Assembly (NCBI RefSeq): GCF_027922005.1
Contig: NZ_BSEV01000001.1
Span: 335,638-399,637 of the forward strand
Reading direction: 5' to 3'
Source: Streptosporangium carneum
Lineage (GTDB): Bacteria; Actinomycetota; Actinomycetes; Streptosporangiales; Streptosporangiaceae
DNA: 64,000 nucleotides
The position numbers were made by a program, and so were the translations under genes. The notes under the pieces are model-generated. The model did not search any database, was not told the DNA's origin, and saw only the letters and a list, made by a program, of their open reading frames with translations. Shown here piece by piece: positions 19,812-29,000 of the stretch (positions are counted from its first letter, which is position 1; every line of letters begins with the position of its first letter).

Positions 19812-21137
19812 GTGCCCCAAGAGTCAGATCACGGTCAGGCCATCGCGTCCCACGGGTCGCGGATCGACGCCTATGTCGATCGGTACGCCGCACGAGCTAC
19901 CGGGATGGTCGCCTCCGAGGTTCGAGCTCTTTTCGCCGTCGCGTCGAGGCCGGAAGTGGTCTCGCTCGCCGGTGGCATGCCGTACGTCACCGCTCTTCCC
20001 CTCGACGTCGTGGGAGAGCTCGTCGCCGACCTGGTGGCCCGCCGCGGCCCCGTCGCGCTCCAGTACGGCTCAGGCCAGGGTGACCCGCACCTGCGTGAGC
20101 AGATCTGCGACGTCATGAGCCTCGAGGGCATCGAGGCCAACTCCGACGACGTCGTGGTGACCGTGGGCTCGCAGCAGGCCCTCGACCTGGTCACCCGCAT
20201 CTTCATCGACCCGGGCGACGTGATCCTGGCCGAGGGGCCCTCCTACGTGGGCGCGCTGGGCACCTTCTCCGCCTACCAGGCGAAGGTCGTCCACATCTCC
20301 ATGGACGACGAGGGGATCATCCCCGAGTCGCTCGCCCAGACCATCTACGCGCTGAAGACGGCCGGCAACAGGATCAAGTTCCTGTACACCGTCCCCAACT
20401 TCCAGAACCCCGCCGGGGTCACCCTCAACGTCTCCCGCAGAGCGCAGATCCTCGACATCTGCCAGCGCGCGGGCGTGCTGATCGTGGAGGACAACCCGTA
20501 CGGCCTGCTCGGCTTCGAGGGCGGATCCATGCGGGCGCTGCGCGCCGACTGCCCAGACGGGGTGGTCTACCTCGGCTCGTTCTCCAAGACCCTCGCTCCC
20601 GGCTTCCGCGTCGGCTGGGCGCTCGCCCCGCACGCCATCCGCGACAAGCTGGTGCTGGCGATGGAGTCCGCGGTCCTGTCCCACTCCGTCTTCAGCCAGC
20701 TCGCCGTCGGCCAGTACCTCGCCACCCAGCCGTGGCGTGAGCAGATCAAGACCTTCAGGGAGCTCTACTGCGAGCGGCGCGACGCCATGCTCGGAGCCCT
20801 GGAGGCGATGATGCCCGCGGGCTGCACCTGGACCCGCCCCGCCGGCGGGTTCTTCGTCTGGGCCACGCTCCCCGAGGGGCTGGACTCCAAGGCGCTGCTG
20901 CCCCGCGCGGTCGCGGAACGGGTGGCCTTCGTGCCGGGCACCGGCTTCTACGCCGACGGCAGCGGCTCGCGTCACATGCGCCTTTCCTACTGCTACCCGG
21001 AGCCGGAGCGCATCCGCGAAGGCGTCCGCCGTCTGGCCGGAGTGATCGAGCAGGAGCTGCGGGTGCGCGACACCTTCGGCCCCGGCGCGCCCGCTGACCA
21101 CATCGGCGTCGACACCCCGGGCCCCGACCTCGCCTGA
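19812..21137 (+). CDS. PLP-dependent aminotransferase class I/II (2-aminoadipate/LysN-like)
   Basis: 441 residues. Fold-type I features run in order: QYGSGQGDPHLREQI, VTVGSQQALDLVTRIF, YTVPNFQNPAGVTL, EDNPYGLLGF, the PLP-lysine segment SFSKTLAPGFRVGW, and the C-terminal MRLSYCYPEPERI. No GntR DNA-binding domain is fused, so it is not a MocR regulator. Family members transaminate aromatic amino acids or 2-aminoadipate; which applies is not visible. It starts 202 bases from the divergent GNAT gene and is followed by a long gene-free repeat region. Confidence 0.88.
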   Translation: MPQESDHGQAIASHGSRIDAYVDRYAARATGMVASEVRALFAVASRPEVVSLAGGMPYVTALPLDVVGELVADLVARRGPVALQYGSGQGDPHLREQICDVMSLEGIEANSDDVVVTVGSQQALDLVTRIFIDPGDVILAEGPSYVGALGTFSAYQAKVVHISMDDEGIIPESLAQTIYALKTAGNRIKFLYTVPNFQNPAGVTLNVSRRAQILDICQRAGVLIVEDNPYGLLGFEGGSMRALRADCPDGVVYLGSFSKTLAPGFRVGWALAPHAIRDKLVLAMESAVLSHSVFSQLAVGQYLATQPWREQIKTFRELYCERRDAMLGALEAMMPAGCTWTRPAGGFFVWATLPEGLDSKALLPRAVAERVAFVPGTGFYADGSGSRHMRLSYCYPEPERIREGVRRLAGVIEQELRVRDTFGPGAPADHIGVDTPGPDLA

Positions 21138-21279
21138 CGGAGCCCTGACGGGTCCGTCCCCGAAGTCCGCAACGGGATCCCTGACGTTCCCGGACCGGTG
21201 AACGCCCGCCGTCACCACGTCCGGGACCGTCAGGACCGCCCTCCCATACCCCCTCAAACGCATCAGAACGGCAGTCCAT

Positions 21280-21905
21280 CTCCCTGACCCGCCGTCGCCC
21301 CCTCACCGGCCCGGTCGCCGTCCATCACACCGACACGGCACGGCGTCCGCATCACCCGCCCTCACCGGCCCGTCACGACACGAAACCCCACAACCCCGCC
21401 CTCCTTGCCTTCGCACGCCTTCACCGGCCCGTCGCCGTCCACAGCGTCGGCACGGCGTCCGCACCACTCGCCACCGCCGCCCTCACCGGCCCGCCACCCC
21501 CGCACCACCGAGACGGCAAGGCATCCCGCATCCTCACCACTCGCCTTCGCACGCCTTCACCGACCCGTCGCCGTCCACAGCGTCGGCACGGCGTCCGCAC
21601 CACTCGCCACCGCCGCCCTCACCGGCCCACCGCCCCCCACGCCAACGAGACGGCACGCCCCCGCATCTCCGCTGGTTCGTCGCCGCCCACACCACCGGTA
21701 CGGCACGACATCCCGCATCCTCACCGATTCGCCATCGCTCACCTCGCGACACGACGCCTCCGCGCTCCAGCGGCTCGTCATCGCCCCCTCACCGATTCGT
21801 CGCCGCCCACACCCCCCAGCGCACCACGGCATCCCACACCCCACCGGCTCGCCAGCGCACACTCCACCGGTTCGTCGCCTCCCACAGCGCCGGTACGGCG
21901 AGCGG
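21280..21905. repeat. Degenerate C-rich repeat field
   Basis: The region consists of diverged copies of a unit built on CTCACCGGCCCGTCGCCG, then a CCACA block, then CGGCACGGC. The clearest pair is a direct repeat of about 112 bases starting at 21407 and 21543 (136-base period). Further looser copies run from about 21300 to 21900. Open frames across it give only low-complexity Pro/Arg/His protein, so I do not call a gene. Confidence 0.75.
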
Positions 21906-22394
21906 TGACGCTGAGCGGATCGGCGCGGATGCGCGGTGCGCGACCCGACGCATGGCGGTCGCCTCGCCGGACGAGGCGCTCCCTTGGGACCGGGTGGCGG
22001 CCCATGGACCGGAGGTTCGCCCGGTCGGTCGGTAGGCATCCTGGTTCGCCCGGAGGCCGCGTGGACGCTCCGGAGAGCTGTTCGGTGAACGGGCCTGTTC
22101 GGTGGGTCCGAAGGCCGGAAGGTGGCTTCTGAGATGCCGGGGGAGCACTCTGCGGTCATCTCAGGGACGGCTGTCGCGGCACGCCGGGAGGCGGCCGGTC
22201 CGCGTGCCGACGCGGTGATGCCGTACGGTGACGTCCGACGTTCCACTACGGCGTCACCTTGGACGCTGTGCCGTGACGTCACTTCGGGTGCCGTGCCGTA
22301 CGGTGACTTCCGGCGCCGTTGTGCGGCGATCGTCCCGGTCGTGTGAGAGCGACCCCAAAGGCTCGGCGTGGGCCGCGAAGAGAGGTATTTTCGG
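21906..22394. other. Gene-free stretch before ddl with short repeats
   Basis: No gene recognised. The motif GTGCCGTACGGTGAC or close variants recurs near 22215-22320, again as a low-copy degenerate repeat. The promoter and leader of ddl must lie at the right end. Confidence 0.45.
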
Positions 22395-23351
22395 ATGGGT
22401 GATCTGGGCCACGTGCTCGTCCTGGCGGGTGGGCTGTCCTACGAGCGGGAGGTGTCCCTCCGGTCGGGTCGTCGCGTGAGCGAGGTGCTGCGCGGAGCGG
22501 GGATCTCGGTGGAGACACGCGACACTGACGCCTCCCTGGTGCCCTACGTGCTCGCCGATCCGCCGGACGCGGTCTTCGTCACCCTGCACGGCGGAGCCGG
22601 AGAGGACGGCGCCATCCGGTCGGTGCTCGAGCTTCTCTCCGTTCCCTATGTGGGCGCCGGCCCGGACGCCTGCAGGGTGGCCTTCGACAAGCCGACCGCC
22701 AAGGCGGTCGTCCGTTCGGTCGGCGTGCGCACCCCCGACTCGGTGACGCTTCCCAAGGAGACGTTCCACGACCTCGGCGCCTCCGCCGTACTGGCCCGCA
22801 TCGTGGAACGCCTCGGTCTTCCGCTTTTCGTCAAGCCGTCCCGTGGCGGCTCGGCCCTCGGGGCGTCGGTCGTCCGTACCGCGGAGGAGCTTCCCTCCGC
22901 CATGGTCGGATGCTTCGCCTACGGCGACACCGCGCTCATCGAGCGCTACATCGAGGGAGTCGAGGTCTCCGTCTCCGTGGTCGACCTCGGTGAAGGGCCG
23001 GTGGCCCTGCCGCCGGTGGAGATCGTGCCGGACGCGGGCATGTACGACTACGCCGCGCGGTACACCGCGGGACACACCGAGTTCTTCGCTCCGGCGCGTC
23101 TGTCTCCCGAGGCCTCGGCCGCCTGTGCGGAGATGGCCGTCACGGCCCACACCGCCCTTGGTCTGCGTGACGTCTCCCGCACCGACATCATCGTCGACGG
23201 ATCAGGGTTTCCCTACTTCCTCGAAGTCAACGTCGCTCCGGGGATGACCGAGACCTCCCTGCTTCCCATGGCGGTGGAGGCCGCGGGCGACGATCTCGGC
23301 ACTCTCTGCCGGGTCCTCCTGGAACAGGCCGCAGCGCGTCACTCCTCCTGA
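22395..23351 (+). CDS. ddl: D-alanine--D-alanine ligase (ATP-grasp)
   Basis: Joins two D-alanines for the peptidoglycan stem. 318 residues, at the short end for the family. It shows the N-terminal VLAGGLSYEREVSL (usual EHEVSL reads EREVSL), the ATP-grasp lysine region LFVKPSRGGSALGASVV, and the metal/substrate end FLEVNVAPGMTETSLLPM. ATG 22395 follows AGAGAGG; a GTG at 22368 is less likely. A D-lactate-type ligase cannot be excluded from motifs alone. Confidence 0.85.
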   Translation: MGDLGHVLVLAGGLSYEREVSLRSGRRVSEVLRGAGISVETRDTDASLVPYVLADPPDAVFVTLHGGAGEDGAIRSVLELLSVPYVGAGPDACRVAFDKPTAKAVVRSVGVRTPDSVTLPKETFHDLGASAVLARIVERLGLPLFVKPSRGGSALGASVVRTAEELPSAMVGCFAYGDTALIERYIEGVEVSVSVVDLGEGPVALPPVEIVPDAGMYDYAARYTAGHTEFFAPARLSPEASAACAEMAVTAHTALGLRDVSRTDIIVDGSGFPYFLEVNVAPGMTETSLLPMAVEAAGDDLGTLCRVLLEQAAARHSS

Positions 23352-23518
23352 CCTTCTCCCCCTCACGGCCCGGCGTCGAAGCGAATCGTCGCCGGGTCTT
23401 CCGCGTGAACCCGCCGACGAGTCATCACCGGCCACGCCGTCGCGCTTCCAGTGGTGGTGCTCCACCCCGCAGGGGCAGCAGCAGAAAGATCCACAAAGCA
23501 GGTCCTAGGCTGGATCAT

Positions 23519-24580
23519 GTGCTGACTTCCACTCCTTCCTTCCCCAAGAGCTTCGCCAGTGACAACCACGCCGGTGTGCATCCGGCGGTGCTCGCCGCCA
23601 TCATCGATGCCAACACCGCGGACGCTCCGGCCTATGGCGGGGACCCGTGGACACGGGCGATGGAAGACGCCTTCCGCGTCGAGTTCGGCGCCCAGGCGAC
23701 CGCTTACGCCATGTTCAACGGCACCGGCGCGAACGTCGTGGGACTGGGACTCGTCCTGCGCCCGTACGACGCCGTGCTCTGTCCGGAGAGCGCCCACATC
23801 AACGTCAACGAATGCGGTGCCGCCGAGCGCGCCCTCGGCGCCAAGCTCATTCCTCTCCCCACGGACAACGGCAAGATCACGGTGGAGGACGTCCGCGGTC
23901 AGCTCTCCGTCCTGGGCGACGAGCACCACGCTCAGCCCCGTGTCATCTCCATCTCCCAGGTGACCGAGTGCGGCACCTGCTACACCCCGGACGAGATCGC
24001 CAGGCTCGCCGAGTTCGCCCACACTCGCGGGCTCTTCCTCCACATGGACGGCGCCCGGCTGGCCAATGCCGCCGCCGAGCTCGGCTGCTCGATGCGCGCT
24101 CTCACCACCGAGGTCGGCGTGGACCTGCTCAGCTTCGGCGGCACCAAGAACGGCGCCATGGGAGCCGAAGCGCTCGTCCTCCTCAGACCGGAGCTGGGCG
24201 CTCCCGCGTTGTTCCTCCGCAAGCAGGGCATGCAGCTCGCCTCCAAGATGCGCTTCGTCTCCGCCCAGCTGACCGCGCTCCTCACCGAGGACCTCTGGCG
24301 TCAGAACGCCTCACACGCCAACGCCATGGCCCACCGTCTCGCCGACGGCATCGCCGACCTTCCGGGTGTCTCGCTTCGCTATCCCGTCCAGTCGAACGCC
24401 GTCTTCCCCGTGCTGCCGGAGAAGGTGATCTCCGACCTTCAGCAGCGCCACCTCTTCCACGTCTGGGACGAGGCCGAGAATGTGGTGCGCTGGGTGACGG
24501 CCTTCGACACCACTCCCGAGCACGTGGACGCGTTTGTCGCCGACGTTCGGCTGGCCGTACAGGGGGAGGCCGACGTCTGA
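23519..24580 (+). CDS. Threonine-aldolase-like PLP enzyme (beta-eliminating lyase family)
   Basis: 353 residues. It has the aldolase start FASDNHAGVHP, the cofactor region FNGTGANVVGL, LHMDGARLANA and the PLP lysine in LLSFGGTKNGAMG. Members cleave L-threonine or other beta-hydroxy amino acids to glycine and an aldehyde. The GTG at 23519 begins one base after an ATG that stops immediately. It lies directly upstream of the first parS site, with no known functional tie to segregation. Confidence 0.85.
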   Translation: MLTSTPSFPKSFASDNHAGVHPAVLAAIIDANTADAPAYGGDPWTRAMEDAFRVEFGAQATAYAMFNGTGANVVGLGLVLRPYDAVLCPESAHINVNECGAAERALGAKLIPLPTDNGKITVEDVRGQLSVLGDEHHAQPRVISISQVTECGTCYTPDEIARLAEFAHTRGLFLHMDGARLANAAAELGCSMRALTTEVGVDLLSFGGTKNGAMGAEALVLLRPELGAPALFLRKQGMQLASKMRFVSAQLTALLTEDLWRQNASHANAMAHRLADGIADLPGVSLRYPVQSNAVFPVLPEKVISDLQQRHLFHVWDEAENVVRWVTAFDTTPEHVDAFVADVRLAVQGEADV

Positions 24581-24590
24581 CGGCCAGACT

Positions 24591-24604
24591 GTTTCACGTG
24601 AAAC
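24591..24604. other. parS site 1
   Basis: GTTTCACGTGAAAC, the canonical ParB-binding parS core, 10 bases after the aldolase stop. Confidence 0.93.
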
Positions 24605-24623
24605 AAGCGCGGGCGTGAGCCGT

Positions 24624-24637
24624 GTTTCACGTGAAAC
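24624..24637. other. parS site 2
   Basis: GTTTCACGTGAAAC within the 16-base palindrome TGTTTCACGTGAAACA, 33 bases from site 1. Confidence 0.93.
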
Positions 24638-24653
24638 AGGACGCGGATCAGTT

Positions 24654-24699
24654 CGCCGGGCGGGAGTGTGTTTCACGTGAAACGCACTCCCGCCCGGCG
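24654..24699. other. parS site 3 inside a 46-base near-perfect palindrome
   Basis: The parS core sits at 24670-24683. Flanking arms (24654-24668 and 24685-24699) are exactly complementary, leaving one mismatched pair (24669/24684, T opposite G). As RNA the T-G pair could still form, so this is also a potential terminator for the aldolase gene. Confidence 0.85.
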
Positions 24700-25878
24700 G
24701 GCGGAGGCTCTCCGGAGAGTCCCCGCCCGTGGCTCTCCTCAGAGTCCCGGACGCACGGCTCCGCCGAAGAAACTCCCTTCCTCTGGGGCGCGTTCCACGC
24801 TTCCCGGGGTCGCATTCCACCTGCGCGTGACCGAGGCCATTCGGCCAAACCATCTCTTGTCCCCCGGTCACGTCGCCACCGGGCGAGAACCCGGCGGACG
24901 GGACGAGGGGACAAAGGGCGAGGGGCGGCGAGGGGCAAGGGGACAGCACCGGGCTTGGAGATCCTCCGCGATCGAAGGGGACGCTCTCCTGCACGCACCG
25001 GACGCGGCGCGTGATCTCGGGAGCATCCTGACGTGCCCACCTGCCGACAGCGCCCTCATGTCGTCGTTCGGGTTCTCACTGTCGAGCGGACATTCGCTGT
25101 GCGTCGCCGGAAGCTCCGCCAGCGGACGCGGCGGCTCCTCCGGTTCGGTCACAGGGCGGCCCCTCGGGCACGGCGACTCCTCCGGGCGCGGTGCTCCCTC
25201 CGGACGCGATGACCCCTGTGGTTCGGTCAGGGCGGCTCCCGGATGCGGTGGCCATCCGCCCACGGCCCTCGCGGATCCGCCCCTCGGTCAGTCTCTGACC
25301 GTCGTAGCCGGCCACGGTCAGCGGGGCGCGGCAGCCCTCGTGGTCGGCGATCGGCGGCTCCCTCGCCGCCCGCCGCCCGGACAGGCGGACACGAGCGACT
25401 CGCGTCGGCCCGAACGGCGGAGGCGACGATGACCACGTGGGACAGTCAACCGCCGACCAGCCTGACGGGGCTTGGCCAAAACGGGATACTCGAGCAGCTG
25501 TGCCCGGCCGGGGAATGCCACGGAGGTCGTGGCACTCGACCTTGCCGACGACGTCCTGGACGCGGGTCTGCTGTCCGGTGGCACGCCCTGCCTGTCGGCG
25601 GGGTCGGGTGGTGTCAACGGGTGAGCCGCCCTGGCCGACCGCGCGACTTCGGTGCCGCTTCGTCCCGTGCCCGTGGTCCGAGCCACGCACCTGCGCCCGG
25701 TGTGAATGCATCGCGGCAGCGACGTAGTGGGGCGGTCCGACGCCTCCGCTGTCGAGCGCCGGGCGAGACCCCACCTCACGCTGATGTCCCCAAGAGCGTG
25801 ATCGCTCCGGAGACACCCGTGCTCCGGCCGGAGACTGAACGGCGTGTCGGAGTGGGTGAAGGCGTCAGGGCACACGAA
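24700..25878. other. Gene-free region between parS site 3 and parS site 4
   Basis: About 1.2 kb. Several open frames exist on both strands, as expected at this GC, but none shows a domain or coding-like composition. Short Ser/Gly-coding repeats (TCCGGNCGCGG-like) recur near 25130-25250. It may be a ParB-loaded spacer between parS sites. Confidence 0.5.
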
Positions 25879-25914
25879 ACGGCCCTCGTGTTTCACGTGA
25901 AACACGAGGGCCGT
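25879..25914. other. parS site 4 at the centre of a perfect 36-base palindrome, also a likely parB terminator
   Basis: The left arm ACGGCCCTCGTGTTTCAC is the exact reverse complement of the right arm; parS is 25890-25903. It begins 16 bases after the parB stop, where a terminator hairpin is expected. Confidence 0.88.
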
Positions 25915-25929
25915 GGAAGAGCCGAAGGG

Positions 25930-26931
25930 TCACTCCTCGGTCGGCTGCATGGAGCCCGGAGCCATTGTCGCGATGATGCGTTCCAGGTCGTCGATCGTGG
26001 CGAACTCCACGACGATGCGACCCTTACGGCGGCCGAAGTCGACCTTCACTCGGGTTTCGAAGCGGTCGGAGAGGCGATCGGCCAGATGGCGGAGCGCGGG
26101 CTCCTCGGCCGGTTTCGCCCGGGGCGTCTTGGGTGTCGTAGCCGGGGCCGGGGCCGCCATGGCGTCGCCCACCGCCACGATCTCCTCGACCGCCCGGACC
26201 GACAGCAGCTCCGCGACGATCCGGGCGGCGAGGTGCTCCTGCGCGGCGGGGTCGTCAAGAGTCAGCAGAGCGCGGCCGTGCCCGGCGGTGATCGTGCCCG
26301 CCGACACCCGGCGCTGGACCTTGGGCGGCAGGTTGAGCAGACGGATCGTGTTCGTCACGTGGGAGCGGGAGCGGCCGATGCGGGTGGCGAGCTGCTCGTG
26401 GGTCGCGCCGAAGTCGTCGAGCAACTGGCGGTAGGCCGCCGCCTCCTCCAGGGGGTTGAGCTGTTCGCGCTGGAGGTTCTCGATGAGCGCGTCCAGCAGG
26501 AGCTTGTCCTCCTGGGTGCTCCGTACGATCGCGGGGATCTTGGAGAGTCCGGCGAGCTTCGAGGCGCGCCACCGGCGCTCCCCCATGATCAGCTCGTAGC
26601 CCTCCTCCCCGGTTGCGCGCACCACGACGGGCTGGAGAAGACCCACCTCGCGGATCGAGGTGGCCAGCTCCTTCAGCGGCTCCTCGCTGAAGATCTCCCG
26701 GGGCTGGCGCGGGTTCGGCGCGATGTCCTCGATGGGGATCTCAAGGAAGTAGGCCCCCGCGACCGGCTTGGGACCGGCCAGCTGCGGGGTCACGGGCTGG
26801 GGCGCGGGCGCGGGCGCGGGCGCGACCATGATCGCGGATGCCGAGGGCGCGGACGTCTCGGTCACGGCCGGGCCCGTCGGAATGAGCGCTCCCAGCCCCT
26901 TGCCCAGGCCTCTGGGCGACTTACCTACCAC
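25930..26931 (-). CDS. parB: Chromosome-partitioning protein ParB
   Basis: CTP-dependent DNA clamp that loads at parS near the origin. 333 residues: an N-terminal [10 protein letters not shown], a Pro/Ala linker, the CTPase domain (NPRQPREIF, then GERRWRA), the HTH that reads parS ([22 protein letters not shown]) and a C-terminal dimerisation domain ([16 protein letters not shown]). Starts GTG with GGAGGGACT. It lies 66 bases behind parA on the same strand and ends beside parS site 4. Confidence 0.97.
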   Translation of the reverse strand: MVGKSPRGLGKGLGALIPTGPAVTETSAPSASAIMVAPAPAPAPQPVTPQLAGPKPVAGAYFLEIPIEDIAPNPRQPREIFSEEPLKELATSIREVGLLQPVVVRATGEEGYELIMGERRWRASKLAGLSKIPAIVRSTQEDKLLLDALIENLQREQLNPLEEAAAYRQLLDDFGATHEQLATRIGRSRSHVTNTIRLLNLPPKVQRRVSAGTITAGHGRALLTLDDPAAQEHLAARIVAELLSVRAVEEIVAVGDAMAAPAPATTPKTPRAKPAEEPALRHLADRLSDRFETRVKVDFGRRKGRIVVEFATIDDLERIIATMAPGSMQPTEE

Positions 26932-26997
26932 AGTCCCTCCCCGTCAGGGTCCCGCCCTCGGTGGCCTTCACGACGACGGTCACGGATCTCTGCGCGT

Positions 26998-28077
26998 TCA
27001 CACAGCGGCGCCACGGTAGGCGATCTCACGAGCGGCGTCCATGTAGGCCATCGCACCGCTGGAGCCAGGGTCGTAGGTCATGACGGACTGGCCGTAGCTC
27101 GGCGCCTCGGAGACCCGGACGCTCCGGGGAATGAGCGTCTTCAGCACCGTGTCCCCGAAGTGGGAGCGGACCTCTTCGGCGACCTGTGAGGCCAGTCTGG
27201 TCCTGCCGTCGTACATCGTCATCAGGATGGTGGACAGCTCGAGTGTGGGGTTGAGGTGGGCGCGGACCAGGTCCACGTTCCGCAGCAGCTGCCCCAGGCC
27301 CTCCAGCGCGTAGTACTCGCACTGGATGGGGATCAGCAGCTCGTTCGCCGCCATCAGCGCGTTGACGGTCAGCAGGCCGAGCGAGGGAGGGCAGTCGATG
27401 AGGATGTAGTCGAACTCGACCGCGGTGTACGCTCCCAGCGCGCGCTGCAGGCGGGCCTCACGCGCGACCATGGAGACCAGTTCGATCTCGGCGCCCGCCA
27501 GGTCGATCGTGGCGGGCGCGCAGTAGAGCCCGGGCATCTCCGGGACCTCCTTCACGACCTCCGCGAGAGGCACGTCCTCGACCAGGACCTTGTACATGTC
27601 GGGCACGTCACCACGGTGCTCGATGGACAGCGCCGTCGAGGCGTTGCCCTGCGGGTCGAGATCCACGACGAGCACCCGCTGGCCGTGCATGGAGAGCGCG
27701 GCCGCGAGGTTCACCGATGTCGTGGTCTTGCCCACGCCGCCCTTCTGGTTGGCGACGGTGAAGATGCGGGTCTTGGGCGGCCTGGGCCAGGCGTCGCCTC
27801 GGCTCCCAGTGGTGTCTCCAGGAGCGGCCGTAGTCGTCTGAGCCGATGTTTCACGTGAAACCACTGAGCTGAGTGCCTCTCGTACCAGCGGCGAGTCGCC
27901 GGGATTAAGGGGGGGCTGGGTCACGGTCGTCGTCCTTTCAACCGGCCTGACTGCCACGGCGGAAGCCGGTGCCGGCCAGCCCAGACCAGAAGGGCGTTCG
28001 TACGGTGAGGCGACGGGGCCTTCGGGCCAGCCGAGACCGCCTCCCGCGCTCACAGTCGCACTTCCACGGTCATTCAC
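26998..28077 (-). CDS. parA: Chromosome-partitioning ATPase ParA
   Basis: Walker-type ATPase that moves ParB-bound origins. 359 residues with an extended, low-complexity N-terminus of about 100 residues, then ANQKGGVGKTTTSVNLA (deviant Walker A), DLDPQGNAST and DYILIDCPPSLGLLT. A parS site (27848-27861) lies inside the coding region, encoding Val-Ser-Arg-Glu-Thr. Starts GTG (28077), 30 bases from the rsmG stop; a later start inside the extension is possible. Confidence 0.96.
   Translation of the reverse strand: MNDRGSATVSAGGGLGWPEGPVASPYERPSGLGWPAPASAVAVRPVERTTTVTQPPLNPGDSPLVREALSSVVSRETSAQTTTAAPGDTTGSRGDAWPRPPKTRIFTVANQKGGVGKTTTSVNLAAALSMHGQRVLVVDLDPQGNASTALSIEHRGDVPDMYKVLVEDVPLAEVVKEVPEMPGLYCAPATIDLAGAEIELVSMVAREARLQRALGAYTAVEFDYILIDCPPSLGLLTVNALMAANELLIPIQCEYYALEGLGQLLRNVDLVRAHLNPTLELSTILMTMYDGRTRLASQVAEEVRSHFGDTVLKTLIPRSVRVSEAPSYGQSVMTYDPGSSGAMAYMDAAREIAYRGAAV
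27848..27861. other. parS site 5 within parA
   Basis: GTTTCACGTGAAAC inside the 5' part of parA, read as VSRET by the gene. No extended palindrome around it. Confidence 0.93.
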
Positions 28078-28107
28078 TGGCCTCGTACCCGCTTTGCTCG
28101 GTCTGTT

Positions 28108-28818
28108 CTACTGGCCTCGTGCCCGCTTCGCCCGCGGAGCACGATCCTTACGGCGAGCACCCTGCCGCGCTCCTCCGGCGGCCCGACCGGCGACCACCCG
28201 GATGAGAGTTGCAGGCGGCTCGACCTTACCGTGCCCGACCGAGACAAGCTCGGCGGTCTGCACCCCACTGGCCCGCAATTGCGCCTCGGCGTCCGCCAGC
28301 TCCTCCGCTGCCCGTTCTCCCTTCAGCGCCAGGAGCTCGCCCCCTTCACGCAGCAGCGGCAGCGACCACTTCAGCAACCGGTCGAGCGGCGCCACCGCGC
28401 GCGCGGAGGCGACGTCGAACTCGCGTTTGCCCACGAACTCCTCGGCCCGGCCGCGCAGCACCTCGACGTTGCCGAGTTTCAGGGTCTCCACGCACTCCTC
28501 GAGGAACACCGTCCTGCGCAGGAGAGGCTCGAGGAGGGTGACCCTGATGTCGGGCCGTACGATCGCCAGCACCAGGCCGGGCAGGCCCGCTCCCGATCCG
28601 ATGTCCACAAGACGCACGTTCTCGGGCACAGCCTCGGCGACCACCGCGCAGTTGAGCAGGTGTCGGTCCCAGATGCGGGGCACCTCACGAGGACCGAGCA
28701 GGCCGCGCACCACTCCGGGACCGGCCAGCAACCCCGCGAACGTCTCCGCCCTGGACCAGGCGTCGCCGGTGAACACCTCGCGCGCAACCTCGGGCGGCTC
28801 GGGGATCTGGTCGCTCAC
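28108..28818 (-). CDS. rsmG: 16S rRNA (guanine-527-N7)-methyltransferase
   Basis: Methylates G527 of 16S rRNA. 236 residues with the SAM-binding VDIGSGAGLPGLVLAI and the following LLEPLLRRTVFLEE, then SARAVAPLDRLLKW. A basic Arg/Lys-rich tail of about 25 residues closes the protein. Starts GTG. A 25-base stretch of its 3' end is repeated just past the stop (28076-28100 versus 28112-28136). Confidence 0.95.
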   Translation of the reverse strand: MSDQIPEPPEVAREVFTGDAWSRAETFAGLLAGPGVVRGLLGPREVPRIWDRHLLNCAVVAEAVPENVRLVDIGSGAGLPGLVLAIVRPDIRVTLLEPLLRRTVFLEECVETLKLGNVEVLRGRAEEFVGKREFDVASARAVAPLDRLLKWSLPLLREGGELLALKGERAAEELADAEAQLRASGVQTAELVSVGHGKVEPPATLIRVVAGRAAGGARQGARRKDRAPRAKRARGQ

Positions 28819-28909
28819 TCGACGCTCACTCTTCCTCGGGATTTTCTCTGGCAGGGCGTTCTAAGGCTAACGGCCCACTCCGCACGGCTGTACAAGGGCA
28901 GGCCGTGAA

Positions 28910-28950
28910 AAAGGGCCGCGCCCCCTGGTTTCCAGGAGCCGCGGCCCTTT
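28910..28950. terminator. Hairpin between jag and rsmG
   Basis: AAAGGGCCGCG (28910-28920) pairs with CGCGGCCCTTT (28940-28950), separating the yidC-jag genes from rsmG-parAB. Confidence 0.7.
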
Positions 28951-29000
28951 CATCATTTGTACGTCATACGGGGAGGCATCCCCTTGTGCGGAGAGCTCCG

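Noticed and set aside
21280..21905. Possible CRISPR array
   Set aside because: Units are long, diverged and lack uniform spacers; there are no cas genes nearby.
21405..21908. 167-codon frame in the repeat field, rich in Pro, Arg, His
   Set aside because: It is a translation of the degenerate repeats; frame and content change between copies, so no protein is supported.
25243..27189. 648-codon plus-strand frame across the spacer and parB
   Set aside because: Shadow of parB and parA with no domain; the part over the gene-free spacer is not coding-like.
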